From positions 511,001 through 575,000 of the forward strand of contig NC_065897.1 in the NCBI RefSeq assembly GCF_905147045.1: DNA of 64,000 bases, given 5' to 3'. Numbering within the stretch: the stretch's first letter is position 1; the number at the start of each line of letters is the position of its first letter. Shown in pieces: positions 35,411-47,375 of this stretch. The notes beneath the pieces were generated by a model. The model was not told the DNA's origin. It ran no database searches and saw nothing but the letters and a program-made list of their open reading frames with translations. The DNA is from Nymphalis io. Taxonomy: Eukaryota; Arthropoda; Insecta; Lepidoptera; Nymphalidae. A program made the position numbers and the translations under genes.

Positions 35411-35624
35411 ACCGTAACCGTACCGTAACCTTAACAGCCTATGAATGTCCCACTGCTGGGCTAAAGGCCTCTTCTTCCTCTTTTTGAGGAGAATGTTTTG
35501 GAGCTTATTCCACCACGCTGCTCCAATGCGGGTTGGTGGAATACACATGTGGCAGATTTCAGTAAAATTAGAAACATGCAGGTTTCCTCACGATGTTTTC
35601 CTTCTCACGATGTTTTCTTTTGGG
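35411..35624 (-). mobile_element. S1 SINE, 5'-truncated
   Basis: Begins with the repeated tail CCGTAACCGTACCGTAACC, then AACAGCCTATGAATGTCCC, and stops after TTTCCTCACGATGTTTTCC, part of which is repeated. A 7-bp repeat TAGCTAA (about 35404-35410 and 35625-35631) may be the target duplication, at the end of an H2 element. Confidence 0.82.
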
Positions 35625-35631
35625 TAGCTAA

Positions 35632-36588
35632 TTTCGTATAAATATTTATGTTTGCTATAAAAGGAGAAAATAAAGTAATATTTCATAAAAATCGTCATTT
35701 CCGTGTCCCATCTCAGGCGATCGGATAAGAAAAGAAATAAAAGTTGAATTCGTTAGCGCATAAGCGTCATAAATAAAACTGGCGAGCAAACTTTGTGCCA
35801 TTTGCCTTCTGAGGTCACGGTGACCCTATTCTGAGTCGGTTTTTATATTGTACTGAGACCAGGGTAGAAATACTTTACTTAGAGTAAGCAATGTTTACGT
35901 TATACATTCTAAGTTAGCTTATAAGGGATGTAATATGTTTATAAATTTTATTTGGTAGTGCATTTTATAATTATGTTGCATATTCTTGGCTTCATATTTA
36001 AATATATATAAATTCTAATGTAAACAGTTTCAACAATTCAAACAATTTCAATGAAATATTAAATCTTTTTTTTCTTTAAGTACATAACTTTACTCAGTGA
36101 ATTAGAATAAATTTGAATGTGCAACTTTTGGCAAATTGATGTTAAGATATTCTATTTCGCGATATTTCCTTAATACTCGCTATCGATCCTATCTAAAGTA
36201 TGTATATGTGTTTCATTTACTTTTCTCATATATTTTGTTACATAATATATGTTAAAAAATGAATCTCCAAATAAATACCGAATATTCAGAATAAGGCCAC
36301 GGCGGTGCAATTTGTCGGCTCGGACGTTTGGGCGCTCTGCGCAGGAAATGAGCGTATTTGTCTTACCTGTGAAGTACGCCGCAGTGATAGCGATTTATCA
36401 ATATTGTCAACAGCCCTGCTATCACATTACCTACCCTACCCTACCACCAAATTGTTTTATTACCAATATTCGCACACATACAATTTTAGATATTAATATT
36501 TTTGCATGTTCTTTTAGTAAATTTAAGAAATCAATAGCACAAATACTTTCAAAAATGTTGTAAATGATAGTTAGTGTACTTATTGCGC
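35632..36588. other. no gene called; contains an exon-like patch
   Basis: At 36290-36420 a GC-richer open patch carries ATTTGTCGGCTCGGACG, similar to the exon at 39558. Splice sites are weak, so no exon is called. Confidence 0.45.
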
Positions 36589-36896
36589 TTTTTTTTATAG
36601 AATAGGAAGGTGGACGAGCATATGGGCCACCTGATGGTAAGTGGTCACCAACGCCCATAGACATTGGCATTGTAAGAAATGTCAACCATCGCTTACATAT
36701 ACAATGCGCCACGAACCTTGGAACTAAGATTTGATGTCCCTTGTGCCTGTAATTACACTGGCTCGCTCACCCTTCAAACCGGAACAAAACAATACCATGT
36801 ACTGCTGTTTTGCGGTAGAATATCTGATGAGTGGGGGGTACCTACCCAGACGAGCTTGCACAAAGCTCTACCACCAGTAAATAAATACCACCAGTA
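36589..36896 (-). mobile_element. S2 repeat, full length
   Basis: Complete from T8ATAGAATAGGAAGG to CTACCACCAGTAAATA; the last 14 bases, ACCACCAGTAAATA, are repeated once, suggesting slippage at the insertion edge. Confidence 0.93.
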
Positions 36897-37024
36897 AATA
36901 TATAGCGCTATAATAATGCTGCACATTGTAAATTTAATTCAACCTTAAGCTATAATTTATTGTAATCTTTTTTTTAGTGATATGCGGGTTACATTATTCT
37001 CATCTCATTCTCATTATTCGCTTC

Positions 37025-37326
37025 TACAGAAGCGAGGCAAACCCATCAGCTTCAGGGATGTTCGCTGAATTGAATATAGACTGTTTTTACGCATTAATGC
37101 GAAAAAAGTGTGCATCATTGGTTCACAGGGTCCGGGCCAGCTCAAACAAAATTCTAATCATGGTAGCTAACAGACTAGACTTTATATTTATAAACCGCTG
37201 TTGTAAAGTTTCGGCTGGTCCAGTAAATTATATAAGTAGTAGATAGTAGTGTTTATTTTATTTTTTGTAATTTTGTATATGAGTTTTGTTACTTAAATAA
37301 ATAAAATTATTATTATTATTATTAAA
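37025..37326 (+). mobile_element. non-LTR retrotransposon (LINE) 3' end, truncated
   Basis: The open frame reads SASGMFAELNIDCFYALMRK followed by KCASLVHRVRASSNKIL, which resembles the C-terminal tail after the reverse transcriptase in arthropod LINEs. It stops near 37246, then a short 3' UTR ends in an (ATT)n tail at about 37308-37324, as expected for a target-primed insertion. The reverse transcriptase core is missing (5' truncation). The neighbouring element at 37615-38533 on the other strand appears to be a related family and contains the segment that would precede this tail. The clade is not assigned. Confidence 0.6.
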
Positions 37327-37614
37327 AGGATACATACAAAAACAAGATCTGCCTAGCCTGATGTATTTTTTACATATATAGAATAGAAAAAGTTTGTATA
37401 TATAATCGAAGTATACGCCGATTATATTGATAATAGAATCACTCTGTTAGGGGCTCGACTGGATGCGGAAGGTGAACAAAAGCTTTGGCGCAACTTCAAA
37501 AAGGCCTACTTGTTTGTCCAACAGTGGATGACGATTGTCTGACAACCAATCACAATTAGTGAATTAACTTGATTATGTGAAACGTTGGCGTGCACAAAGA
37601 TACCACGTGTAAGC

Positions 37615-38533
37615 AATATTTATTTATTTATTTTAGGGACAGTAAACAGTTACAATATTATATTTTAATGACAATGTGTTGATTTGTTGAAGAAAACTAA
37701 AAACCCATCAGCCATCTAAACCCATCTAAACCCATCAGCAATCTAAAGGCATTATTGTACTGGACACGAAGAGCATTGTATGATTTTAATGAATAATTAG
37801 CCCACAAACTACAAGTATAAAAAGAGGTACAGTAAGCGCGGAATAATGTTTCTTTTTACAGCCCTTGAAGCACGCCCAAATCTTTTGACAATCATGTTAG
37901 CTTTTATTGACAATGCTCTCCTCTCCCTTTCAATGTCATTATCATCTTTGAGATTGGTGGTTGGTATATGTCCAAGGTATTTAAATTAGAAAACTTGAGT
38001 CAAGCTCAGATTATTATTTTTACCGAAGGTATTATTTTTGGACATTTATTACCACTTTCAAATATCATTATCATGCTTTTTTTTACATTATATATAAGTC
38101 CATGTGTTTTGGCATAGCCTTCACAAGTTGGCAATAGTTTTCTTAGACCACAAACTGATGCGCTAAGCAAAACCATATCATCAGCGTAACTGATATTATT
38201 GACGTTAACTCCATCAATATGGCAACCAACATGCTGGTTTCTGAGTATATCAATGAGCTCGTTAATATAAAGATTGAAGAGCGTAGGTGAGCTTAGCCCT
38301 CCTTGCCTTACCCCACATTCCAAACTATATGATCGAGATAGCGCTCCATCCCATTTGACATTGACATGATTGCTATACCAATGTTTTAAAATTCTAGTAA
38401 CCTCTGGTGGTATTTGTGTTTGTTCCAGCTTTGTCCAAAGGATATAGGCAACCAAATCAAATGCTTTCGACAGATCGAGAAAACATGCATAAATAGGTGT
38501 TTTACGGTCCGTATAGTAATATAATGGTGATTA
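37615..38533 (-). mobile_element. non-LTR retrotransposon fragment with reverse transcriptase core
   Basis: On the minus strand an open frame of about 175 codons (38533 to 38006) carries reverse transcriptase landmarks in order: FLDLSKAFDL, GVRQGGLSSP, then the catalytic YADDMVLLSAS, with both aspartates present. After the stop at 38006 homology continues in another frame (KYLGHIPTTNLKDDNDIE, then RERRALSIKANMIVKRFGR), so the gene is frameshifted. Further stops and a repeated ATGGGTTTAG stretch follow, then an (AAAT)n tail ending near 37615. The endonuclease and N-terminal part are absent. It is a dead, 5'-truncated copy. Clade (CR1/Jockey-like group) is inferred only from the motif style. 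Confidence 0.82.
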
Positions 38534-39244
38534 CAAAAAATAAATAATATCGTTTCATAGTCGGACATGTAAATGTAATTCCTATTTGCGAGAATGTTTT
38601 TCTTATAAAAAGTTCATTTCATTCATTTTTTTTGTACTCAAATAATTTGTCGAAGATTTTTGTGATACCTTGTATTCTGACGTAGCCTCACTTTTTTCTT
38701 TAGATACTTTTTGACCCTTATAAGATGGTCGTTAAAAAGTTTTTCAGTCTGGACGAAGTTAAAATCAAGAACAGAAACATATAGATATAAATCAGTATAT
38801 ATATATCCAGTGGATAAAGATAAGACGCTAACACTCACACCCGACCCTTTGCTACGAGAAATATATTCATAAATTAACTTACTAACATTTATGAGTGTTA
38901 ATTATTAAAGGGGTTGGCTGATAATGTTCATATTTTATGGTTGAATGTGATATTTTTATATGAAAATTGACGACCGCCTTACTTCTTACATTTATTTTGA
39001 AAGCTTAATGGTATTTAATACATTCTGTTAGGTGTATTAAAATCCTTTAAGAAACAAAATTTCTAATATTTTATTAACAATTGGTTTTTCTTAAAACATT
39101 TTCGATTTCTAAAAGTCTTGATATATTTTATATATCTCGACCCTATATTATGGCAATAGGTATGTATTAATATATTAGCCACGCTCTGTCGTGATTGTCG
39201 ATGCGATAAAAGCAGTGTGACTTACTTCGTAATGGTGATAAAGA

Positions 39245-39385
39245 CCAAGGTCGTAGTGCTACCACCCACTCATCAATAGCTTTACCACCTAAAATGCTTA
39301 ATATTGCTGTGTTGTTTCAAATAGGCCAGTGTAATACAGTCATAAGGAATATAACATTTTATCGCGCTATGGCGGCGCATTTCGG
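39245..39385 (+). mobile_element. S2 repeat, degraded
   Basis: GCTACCACCCACTCATCAAT, AATATTGCTGTGTTGTTTC and GGCCAGTGTAATACAGTC follow S2 order. Confidence 0.65.
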
Positions 39386-39455
39386 TGTAAAGTTCGAATC
39401 ACTTTCTGAATTTCAATACGACATAAAATTAACGAATGATCTTGAAATAAAAGTA

Positions 39456-39520
39456 AAGACATGAATCTTAAGCTATGATTTAGAGTCAAAGTCAAACCCG
39501 GTCAAGTATCACTGGATTAA
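39456..39520 (+). mobile_element. S1 SINE head-region fragment
   Basis: ACATGAATCTTAAGCTATGA then AAACCCGGTCAAGTATCACTG matches the S1 head and early body. It ends about 40 bases before the exon at 39558, so it sits close to that exon's splice acceptor. Confidence 0.6.
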
Positions 39521-39557
39521 TTTTATTTTAATTTTTAAAATCTTGGTTTTTTTCCAG

Positions 39558-39630
39558 ATCGACTTTACGATTTGTCGGATCGGACGCTTCGTACAAACTC
39601 AGCCAGTATGAAATGGAGGCGCTGAACGCG
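39558..39630 (+). CDS. candidate coding exon of the same unrecognised gene
   Basis: This 73-nt segment lies between a strong acceptor (GGTTTTTTTCCAG) and a consensus donor (GTAAGT). It reads one base plus 24 codons: STLRFVGSDASYK, then LSQYEMEALNA. One other frame meets TGA inside the segment. The incoming phase matches the end of 517-609, giving ...PNR-STLRF..., with an intron of about 39 kb. It ends in phase 0. The next exon is not recognised in the window and may lie beyond 64000. The residue pattern (SYKLSQYEMEAL) looks like ordinary conserved protein, but I cannot name a family. Confidence 0.65.
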
Positions 39631-40066
39631 GTAAGTTATTATTTTTTGTTATAAGCAAATCCTATTTAATTGGATTCAAAGATTTTTAAGGGCTGTAAAT
39701 AAATTCTGATATAAATAACTCGTGATGGCACAGTGGTTAATCTTAACCGATTATTTTGATCTGCGCTCCTGTAAGTGCTCGTTACGCGCAATGCAATTTG
39801 AATGTAATTTGAATGTGAAAGGTTATTGAGCCTTATATACAACAAACGTTACATCTTCGATCTCATTGCTGTCCCATCTTACAATGCAACCTAGGGCTGT
39901 ACGTGAGCACTGACTAGTGGCCTATCAGCCCGTCGTGCGTATATAAGGAACGTTAAAGCTTATATATTCATATCATAAGATGCACCCCTCATGTAAATAC
40001 GTGAACATATATACAAGCTTTGTGAGCTTCGTCATCGTCTAAGCCGAGCTTGATAAGGATCATGAT

Positions 40067-40351
40067 TTTTTTATAGACATTAGGAAGGTGGACGAGCATA
40101 TGGGCCACTTGATGGTAAGTGGTCACCAATGCCCATAGATATTGACATTGTAAATTTTAAACATCGCTTACATCACCAATGCGCCACCAACCTTGGGAAC
40201 TAAGATGTTATGTCGCTTGTGCCTGTAATTACATTGGCTCAATCACCCTTCAAACCGGAACACAAAATACCAAGTATTGCCGTTTTGCGGTAGAATATCT
40301 GATGAGTGGGTGGTACCTACCCAGACAGGCTTGCACAAAGCTCTACCACCA
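40067..40351 (-). mobile_element. S2 repeat, full length
   Basis: From the T run and GGAAGGTGGACGAGCATATG to AAAGCTCTACCACCA. It lies about 440 bases after the exon at 39558-39630. Confidence 0.93.
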
Positions 40352-40593
40352 ATAAAAAAATCCCTTGAGCCCCTTGGTATAACTATTATTTACTAATATC
40401 GACAACATGACGAAAGCATTGAATTTATTTGAATACTGACATAACTAATTGATTCTAGATTTACTAGGAAACAAACGGAATCCAATAAAATTCTACACAT
40501 TTTTCTAGCGATTTAATATATTACTTAAATGCGAAATCGCCAATCGAATGATGATAGTGATTATAGAGAAGATAGAGATGTGTATATACATAT

Positions 40594-40775
40594 TATATGA
40601 GCTAGTGTAATTACAGTCACAAGGGACATAACATCTTAGTTCCCATGGTTGGTGGCGCATGTGATGTAAGCGATGGTTAACATTTCTTACAATGCCAATG
40701 TCTAAGGGCGTTTGGTGACCACTTACCATCAGGTGGCCTATATGCTCGTCCGCCTTACTATTCTATAAAAAAAAA
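40594..40775 (+). mobile_element. S2 repeat, 5'-truncated
   Basis: Starts abruptly at GAGCTAGTGTAATTACAG and runs to the poly-A9 end. CTAAGGGCGTTTGG links it to the young subfamily. It is inverted relative to the copy at 40067. Confidence 0.88.
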
Positions 40776-40938
40776 TACACGTAGTTATAATATTATTTAT
40801 TTTTTATTTATATATAATTGTCAATTTTGTCAAAATTGGTTCATTGGTTTAGCATTTAAAACGTAACAAGCTGTATATATAAAATATAATAATTTCAATG
40901 CATTATCATCAGTATATTCTTAAAGTTAATTAATATCT

Positions 40939-41133
40939 TCTACACTAATATTATAAATGCGAAAGTAACTCTATCAGCTTGTTACGTTTTAAATGATAAA
41001 CCACTGAAGCAATTTTGATAAAATTTAATATAATTTAAGCTTGAACTACAAAGGATAATAGTTTACTTACTTTTAAAACCTAATATTTGACCCTCTCTCC
41101 CTAACGCGTGTGAAGCTGTGGGAGAATACTAGT
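40939..41133 (+). mobile_element. Helitron-like (H) element, both ends present
   Basis: TCTACACTAATATTATAAAT start and AGAATACTAGT end, close to the TC...CTAG limits expected for a Helitron. No coding capacity; non-autonomous. Confidence 0.7.
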
Positions 41134-43148
41134 ATTTAATAAAACAACGCCCTCCAGTCACGGACAATACTCGCCCAAGTAACAAAACTTAATTGTATAA
41201 AAGGCATATCTGCCGTGTAAGGCGTCAGAGCTATTGTTTACAATTTATGGTAATTACCGGCAGGACAGGCGCCAAACCATACCGGTAGTGTATTTACTAT
41301 CTAACAAGGTAATGCTGATATACAAATACCGTATTCGGTAAACAAATCGACGATAATTTCGACCGTGAAATGTTTTTATTCGCCATTCATTGTCCAGATA
41401 TTTCGTTTATATACATTATTAGCATCAATGCCATTTTCCATAACTGTTTCTTCAAAAGTGAAGGATTCCATATTAACTTTTATCCTCTTTACTTATTTAA
41501 CACCTTAGTTTAAATTCTCAAAAATACTTCCTTAGTGCGTTACTATTGATATAAGATGCTTATGTGCCGTTTAAGCCTTTTTAATAATAATAATTTATTA
41601 TTATAGCTTGTTATGAAAGTCAGTAGACTTAAAAATAAAACCTTATAATTGTTGGGATGTTGTGACTCATAGCGGAGTGAAATCTATGGTCGAGTCTGAT
41701 GCTCTAAGGCATATAATTGCAGAAGTACAAGAGTTGTAGCTCCCTTCCAGATTTTAATTCAAAGACAACGCACAAGAGCACAACTTACCAGATTCAGAGG
41801 TAAGCTGGTCTGCATCAGCACCTTGAACGCGTTAATAAGCTCTTATTGAGTTCGGATTCCATAGGTTTTTAAATAAGACGCCTTTTGTTCTCTTACGATT
41901 GAATTCATTGTTAAGTTATAGAATAATCCCGCTTAACGTTAGTATAAAATGGAGTTTCTAGTTTTAATGTCAGTCTAACGATAATCTTACATATATTTAT
42001 GATCATCCATTTCTTTTAGTTATGATAATAATATTACATATCTAAATGAATTGAAATAAACTTAATTTATTGAGAAACCAAACAATTCACAAAATACCTT
42101 TAAGTATTTTTATAACAAAAGTGTACATTCATTGGATTAAAAAAAATGTTCTACGAGTTTATTAGAATCTTAGTCTTTTCGTAATAAACAGAGAATTTTT
42201 AGACAAAAATTATAAATGAAATAAGAATTTTGAGTTCATAATGATAAAGATTTTATCTATATTATCAGCTTTATCAAGCAAATGTTTTTATTCGATTAGA
42301 ACGATTTTTGTTACAGATTCGTAAACAAATGAGAAATTTCACGGAAATTGTTCGCTTATCAATTTCCTCTTAAATAAGTGAATCGTTGTATTCAAAGACG
42401 CGAAACTGCCGTTGAACATGTTCGTATCTATTAACAGATGGTGTAAAAAAATGTTAAAGACTATACGAATGATACATTTGTATACTGAGAAAAAAAATGT
42501 AAAATAAATATACATGCTTTGTCTCTTTTCCACTTTACATAACTCATATGTGGGATAGTGATAAATATAAAATCGAGTATTCGTCATTGTGGGTTATCTA
42601 TTAAGACGGTTGAGATTTTGCCGAAGATTAAGAAAGTTTTAGGTGAGATACTGACTAGGCATTCCTACATAAGGTGTTTCAACGAGCGATTATTCATGCT
42701 AATCCTTCAGTTTCCGCAAGACAAATCTCGAATAGCTATGATGAGATTCGTCAAGCAATGATTTTAAGTCGCAAATAGCAGGTACTACTTCAATATATTT
42801 AAAGAAAGCCATAAGTTTGTGATACAGATTTTAAAATCAAAATATATAGTATTCAAATAGACATTTGTTAGCATTTTTTATCGATTTTGGACTAGATTCT
42901 AAAGAAGAACCGTAAAGAAACTCAAACATGCTTATAACCGTTGCTTAGTAACTGATTAGTTAAACATGCTGTCGAATTAATAATAACAGAAAGAGAAAAA
43001 TCAGTGTTCAACTAAACACCCGCTAATCAAACACTTTTCATCACTCATTTACATGTAATAATAATATACATGTAATATGTATATATTCTGTATGATAATT
43101 AACGAATACTAAGATAATATGTGCAGTATTTTGAAAGTAATGTGAAAT
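41134..43148. other. no gene seen
   Basis: The longest repeat-poor stretch in the right half. ORFs at 42339-42587 (minus) and 42558-42761 (plus) have no domain or splice support. Confidence 0.55.
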
Positions 43149-43439
43149 TATAATTTAATTAAGGAATGAAATTGAAATCATTTTATAAAAAAAATATTTA
43201 ATAGTCAGACTCTATCTAATAAACATTAATAAAATATGCGTCAGTTTTGATATATGCAATATTAGATAACAAAACATACTAATTTTTAGTTCATTTAAAT
43301 TTTAACATACATTTCAGACATAAATTTTAAATGATAAGTTTGTTCCCACTTTTATAATAAATACTGAAATCACTTATGTAAAACCTTCGTGTCTATAATT
43401 ATACTGTTTAGGAATCATCTAAAATTAGTTTATTTGTTT
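43149..43439 (+). repeat. copy 2 of the near-identical duplication
   Basis: Direct repeat of 25138-25429, about 18 kb away, roughly 99% identical. The flanks differ at both ends (here preceded by AAGTAATGTGAAAT and followed by TCATGATTGATGG), so the match has sharp limits. It could be an unnamed non-autonomous transposon or a recent segmental copy. Confidence 0.95.
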
Positions 43440-43998
43440 TCATGATTGATGGCAGGTGAAGATTTAATCTAACTTTTGAATGCCCATTCTCTTTTACGTC
43501 ATTACGTTAAGATAAATTAAATGTTCAGTTTACCCCATACCTACCACATACCCCACCGTAATTCAAATTGCAAAATCAAAACATTAGTAAAGGTTGAGAG
43601 TCATCCTAGATAGAGGGCGTTCTAGGAGATAATTTACACGCTATTAGAGGCGCTGACTCAGCTAATAGCGCCCAGACCAGAAGCTGCGAGACGGCGCCAT
43701 ACCGGTAGACTATTCTTCAATCTTTGTTTTGTTTTAGACAATCTATTTTATATGAACACGACATCGAAAATTGTCGTACGTTTCTTTAGTAGATAATCAC
43801 TAAGAATTTCGGACTCACGAGATACACTCTATTTTATATATAATATATACGACATGTATAAACTGTTAAGGAGTGTTTCCTAAAATATTCCTAATAATTT
43901 AATGTAATATTTCTCTTTTTTCTTTAATACGAATTTTGCTCAAATAAAGTTAGCTAGCGTTACATGCGTTATAGTAATGTTGAAAGTCAAGTTATATC

Positions 43999-44187
43999 AC
44001 GTGAACTTTAAATAAAGATCACAGGTTCAAGCCCGGGTAAACACCGCTGAGTTTTCATGTGCTTAATTTGTGTTATTTCATTCATCTCATGTTTGGTGAT
44101 CCACCAACCCAGATTGGTAGCGTGATGGAATAACCTCTAAATCCTTAAAAGGTGGTCATAGTTCAGCAGTGGGACATTAGTAGACAC
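43999..44187 (+). mobile_element. S1 SINE, degraded
   Basis: GGTTCAAGCCCGGGTAAACAC, CATGTGCTTAATTTGTG and TTCAGCAGTGGGACATTAG in S1 order, with internal losses. Confidence 0.75.
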
Positions 44188-44597
44188 TGAGTTTGTAAGT
44201 TCTTTATTTCTGTATATGATTAGTCTGTATTACGTGTATAATGGTTATGGAATTGTATTTCCGGCTCATGCCAAAATTGTGAACATTAAACTTTGGTATC
44301 ATTAATTTACCCGTTTATTCTTATATTAGTTCCCCTAATATTAGTTTGAATATAAAAGTTTCGCGGTGATTAGATTGAATTTGATAATTTTAAATGACGT
44401 TAAATTTTTTTTAATATAAGTATACTTTTATTTTGTATTAATTCGACCATGTATTAAAATTAATAATACATCATAGCACATCTATGGTACCAACGGTTAG
44501 TGTCAGATGTGAATTTATATCTTTTATAGAATAACGTGCTTGGACACGACTTTGCCCGCGGAATGCTTAAAAATATAAATGACCGTTTTTTAATGCA

Positions 44598-44695
44598 CAT
44601 GGGATACCTGTTTCACCTAATTCCCTCAGTCAACCTTCAAACCAGAACACAATATAGTAAGTATTGTTGTTTGACGATAGAATATGTGGTTTGCG
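44598..44695 (-). mobile_element. S2 repeat fragment, degraded
   Basis: CAACCTTCAAACCAGAACAC, AGTAAGTATTGTTGTTTG and CGATAGAATATGTGG match the second half of minus-strand S2. Confidence 0.6.
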
Positions 44696-46044
44696 GAAAA
44701 ACTTCTTCCTCCCTAAAATCATAATTTCGCAAAACTATATAACAAAGCGCAGGTTTCCTCCAGTGTCTGTTAAAAGGCAGCTCAAACGTTCCCCATTATA
44801 TACAATAGAAAACAACGAAATTCGTAAGAAATATTTACAATATTACCGCGCTCGATTGCTTAATAGAATAATTATATCAATCTATTACACCTTAATACTC
44901 GTTTGACTCCTGCCTTTAAAAAATACATAAAAAGCACCCTAATGCATCGCGAGCAATCTTAAAATCGAGGGGTGCATAATTTATCATGCAGCCACTACCT
45001 CGGATCCAGAGCTATTTTTATTACATCACACGTTTCGTAAAGAATGAATTTCAAATGGTGTCGGAAGTTTGTGTTGGGGGAGTAAATCCTTGGCCCTACT
45101 TTTGGTTGGCGATAACGATCTTATTTGAGCATCGAGGAAGGAAATAAGGCATCAAATGGTTGCTTACTGAGGTTCTTTTGTTTTATTATGAAAAATACAA
45201 TGTTGACTTTTTTTTTAGAATTACTTGGTATTTACATATGATATGATATCTCAACATTATTGAATGTTAGTGTTTTTGAGAATGGTTTTATTGAATAAGG
45301 TGAGTACGACAGTCCAAAAAAAAACTTTTATTTAAAGCAACTATATATTATTGTTACTTATTTTGCATCAGGAACGATTCATTCACAAACTTTGCACACA
45401 AATTCGAATATAATTTTAAATAAATAATATAATTTTAAATATAATTTTAAAGTTTAAATTTTTGTATTTGAAATAATGTCTTTTCGAGTTCGCAAGACTC
45501 ATGGTTATATCGGAGGTGTCAGGGACTATAAAATTCTCGTAAGAAATATACCGGCAGTGTAAATCGACTTGGAATATGATTTATATGTACTATGAATGAT
45601 CATCATGATATTCACTTTAAAATTCACAAGGAAAAGCGTATGTCGGATGTATAAGTAGGCACTTGAAAGTGGATAGTTGACAGTGAAATAAATTAATAGT
45701 AACGAAATATTTTCGAAGACAAGTTTTTTTATACAAAAGTTCTGATTTTCTGTGCTGATTACCGTCACTGTAGTATTGAGTTCCTTTATGTGGAGCCAAT
45801 ACTGGATACATGATCCGGTCAAACTAACAATAAAAATGCATTGGCATCGGAATTAAACCATTATATAAAGTTTCAATTTCGTAAAAGAGAAATGGTTCTA
45901 ATTAAGCTTGCAAGATTTCACTCATATCCAAAACAAACCAACAGAACTTGGGAAGTGTTGTTATTATTACAGCAATAATTGAAATATTTATCTAATATCA
46001 AAATATTTTTCTTTTTAAATGATAGTCATATGACATGACCTTGG
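44696..46044. other. no gene seen
   Basis: AT-rich; includes a short ATAATTTTAAAT repeat near 45410-45450. Minus ORFs at 45526-45822 overlap in two frames and lack support. Confidence 0.55.
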
Positions 46045-46277
46045 TTTATAGTTGACTGCCTCATTGACAGCCCCCGAGGTCCTGGGTTCAATTCCCAAGT
46101 TGGGGCAGTAAAAAGTCCGGATATCGGCCTCATATGGGATTATAAGAGCTAGGGAGTGCACCTGTGGTTGCGCACACACTTGTGCACTATATATGTCCTG
46201 CGTAGTTAGCTAATCTCTCTTGAGATTGACCGTCGTTATCGAAATTGGTCAGGAGGGCATTATTATTATCATTATAG
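46045..46277 (+). mobile_element. S4 tRNA-headed SINE
   Basis: GTTGACTGCCTCATTGACAG, GGGTTCAATTCCC as B box, then GATTATAAGAGCTAGGGAG, TTGAGATTGACCGTCG and a (TTA)n tail. The head has lost the GGTCTAGTGG part. Confidence 0.82.
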
Positions 46278-46297
46278 TTATAATTGTACATAGACAT

Positions 46298-46330
46298 TAC
46301 TATTGTGGATGTAAGACTTCCACAATAGTA
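46298..46330. repeat. perfect hairpin, 12-bp arms
   Basis: TACTATTGTGGA and TCCACAATAGTA pair around a 9-base loop. Confidence 0.95.
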
Positions 46331-47159
46331 GTAGACTGACGGTTGACACGGAAGGTTGAATTGATTTCCTGACGTCACTGAGATGCCTTGATTCCATGTA
46401 GAAACTTTAAGAAATGTCTGTGGTCTCTGACATATTTTTCATAGTACACAAAAAAAAAGTTCTTTTAATTAGCAATTTCACAAACAACCTTTCTTATAAC
46501 AAAATGTTTGCGGATACGGTGAGGATGATTTATGTTATTTTTTCAATTAGGTGTTATTTAGTTCATGATTTCATTCTAAAATTAAATACATAATACACGT
46601 ATAAGCAGATAAAGATGATACCTTGTAAGCAATAGATTATCGTCTTACGCACGTTCCGAAGTTACTCTTGCCGATAGTTAAACCTACAACTCCGAAGTTG
46701 GAATAAGTATCCGAAGTTCGAATACGACAAATGATCGTTCTGCATCAATTTGTCTGTTCCTCGTTAAAATCGTTTCCCCTTATTAATTTTTGCTCCCCAC
46801 GGCACGCGGTCCGGAAACACGTTGTTATAGTCAAATTTACGATATTGATAGATGTTATATCGATTTTTGGGGACGGCATGCGGTGACGTGTCGCAAATTG
46901 TGGTAATACGGAACCGTAAGGGATGTGCAAGTATTTGCGGATAAAAATCTGATTATTCGTGATGTTTTCGTTGTAATGAGAAGGGGATTGTCGCGTCGGT
47001 ATCCGACTGACGTTTTGTTTGTGGAGCAGATATAAACATCGGTTAAGTCAGTTACCGAGTTTCATGAAAATAATATTAAAAGGCTAAGACAGTTGTAAAA
47101 TAATTTATTGAGCTGAAATGTTTTAGCAAAAAGTATACATGATTCTTAGTGTTAATTTT

Positions 47160-47375
47160 AGGTTCAAATCTGCATAAATACGACTGTCAATAACTTGTAA
47201 TTCACCTCATTCTCGGCGCTAAAGGGAAATATCATAAGGAAAGCTTGTATCGAATTAAATTTTGGTATTTATGTCCACTCACAAATTAGGCAAAACGTAG
47301 TCAGATAAGCTGAAAAACTTATCATTGAGAAAAGCTGACAGTTGGTCAGCTGTGGGACAATTACGGACTGTTAAT
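47160..47375 (+). mobile_element. S1 SINE, very old copy
   Basis: Only the skeleton is left: GGTTCAAATCTGCATAAATA, TAACTTGTAATTCACCTC, AAGGAAAGCTTGTAT and TCAGCTGTGGGACAATTACG. Much more diverged than the others. Confidence 0.5.

Noticed and set aside
37308..37324. (ATT)n microsatellite, and similar (TTA)n runs at 23220, 46260 and 61857
   Set aside because: Those at 37308, 46260 and 61857 are tails of LINE or SINE copies; the one at 23220 is ordinary simple sequence.
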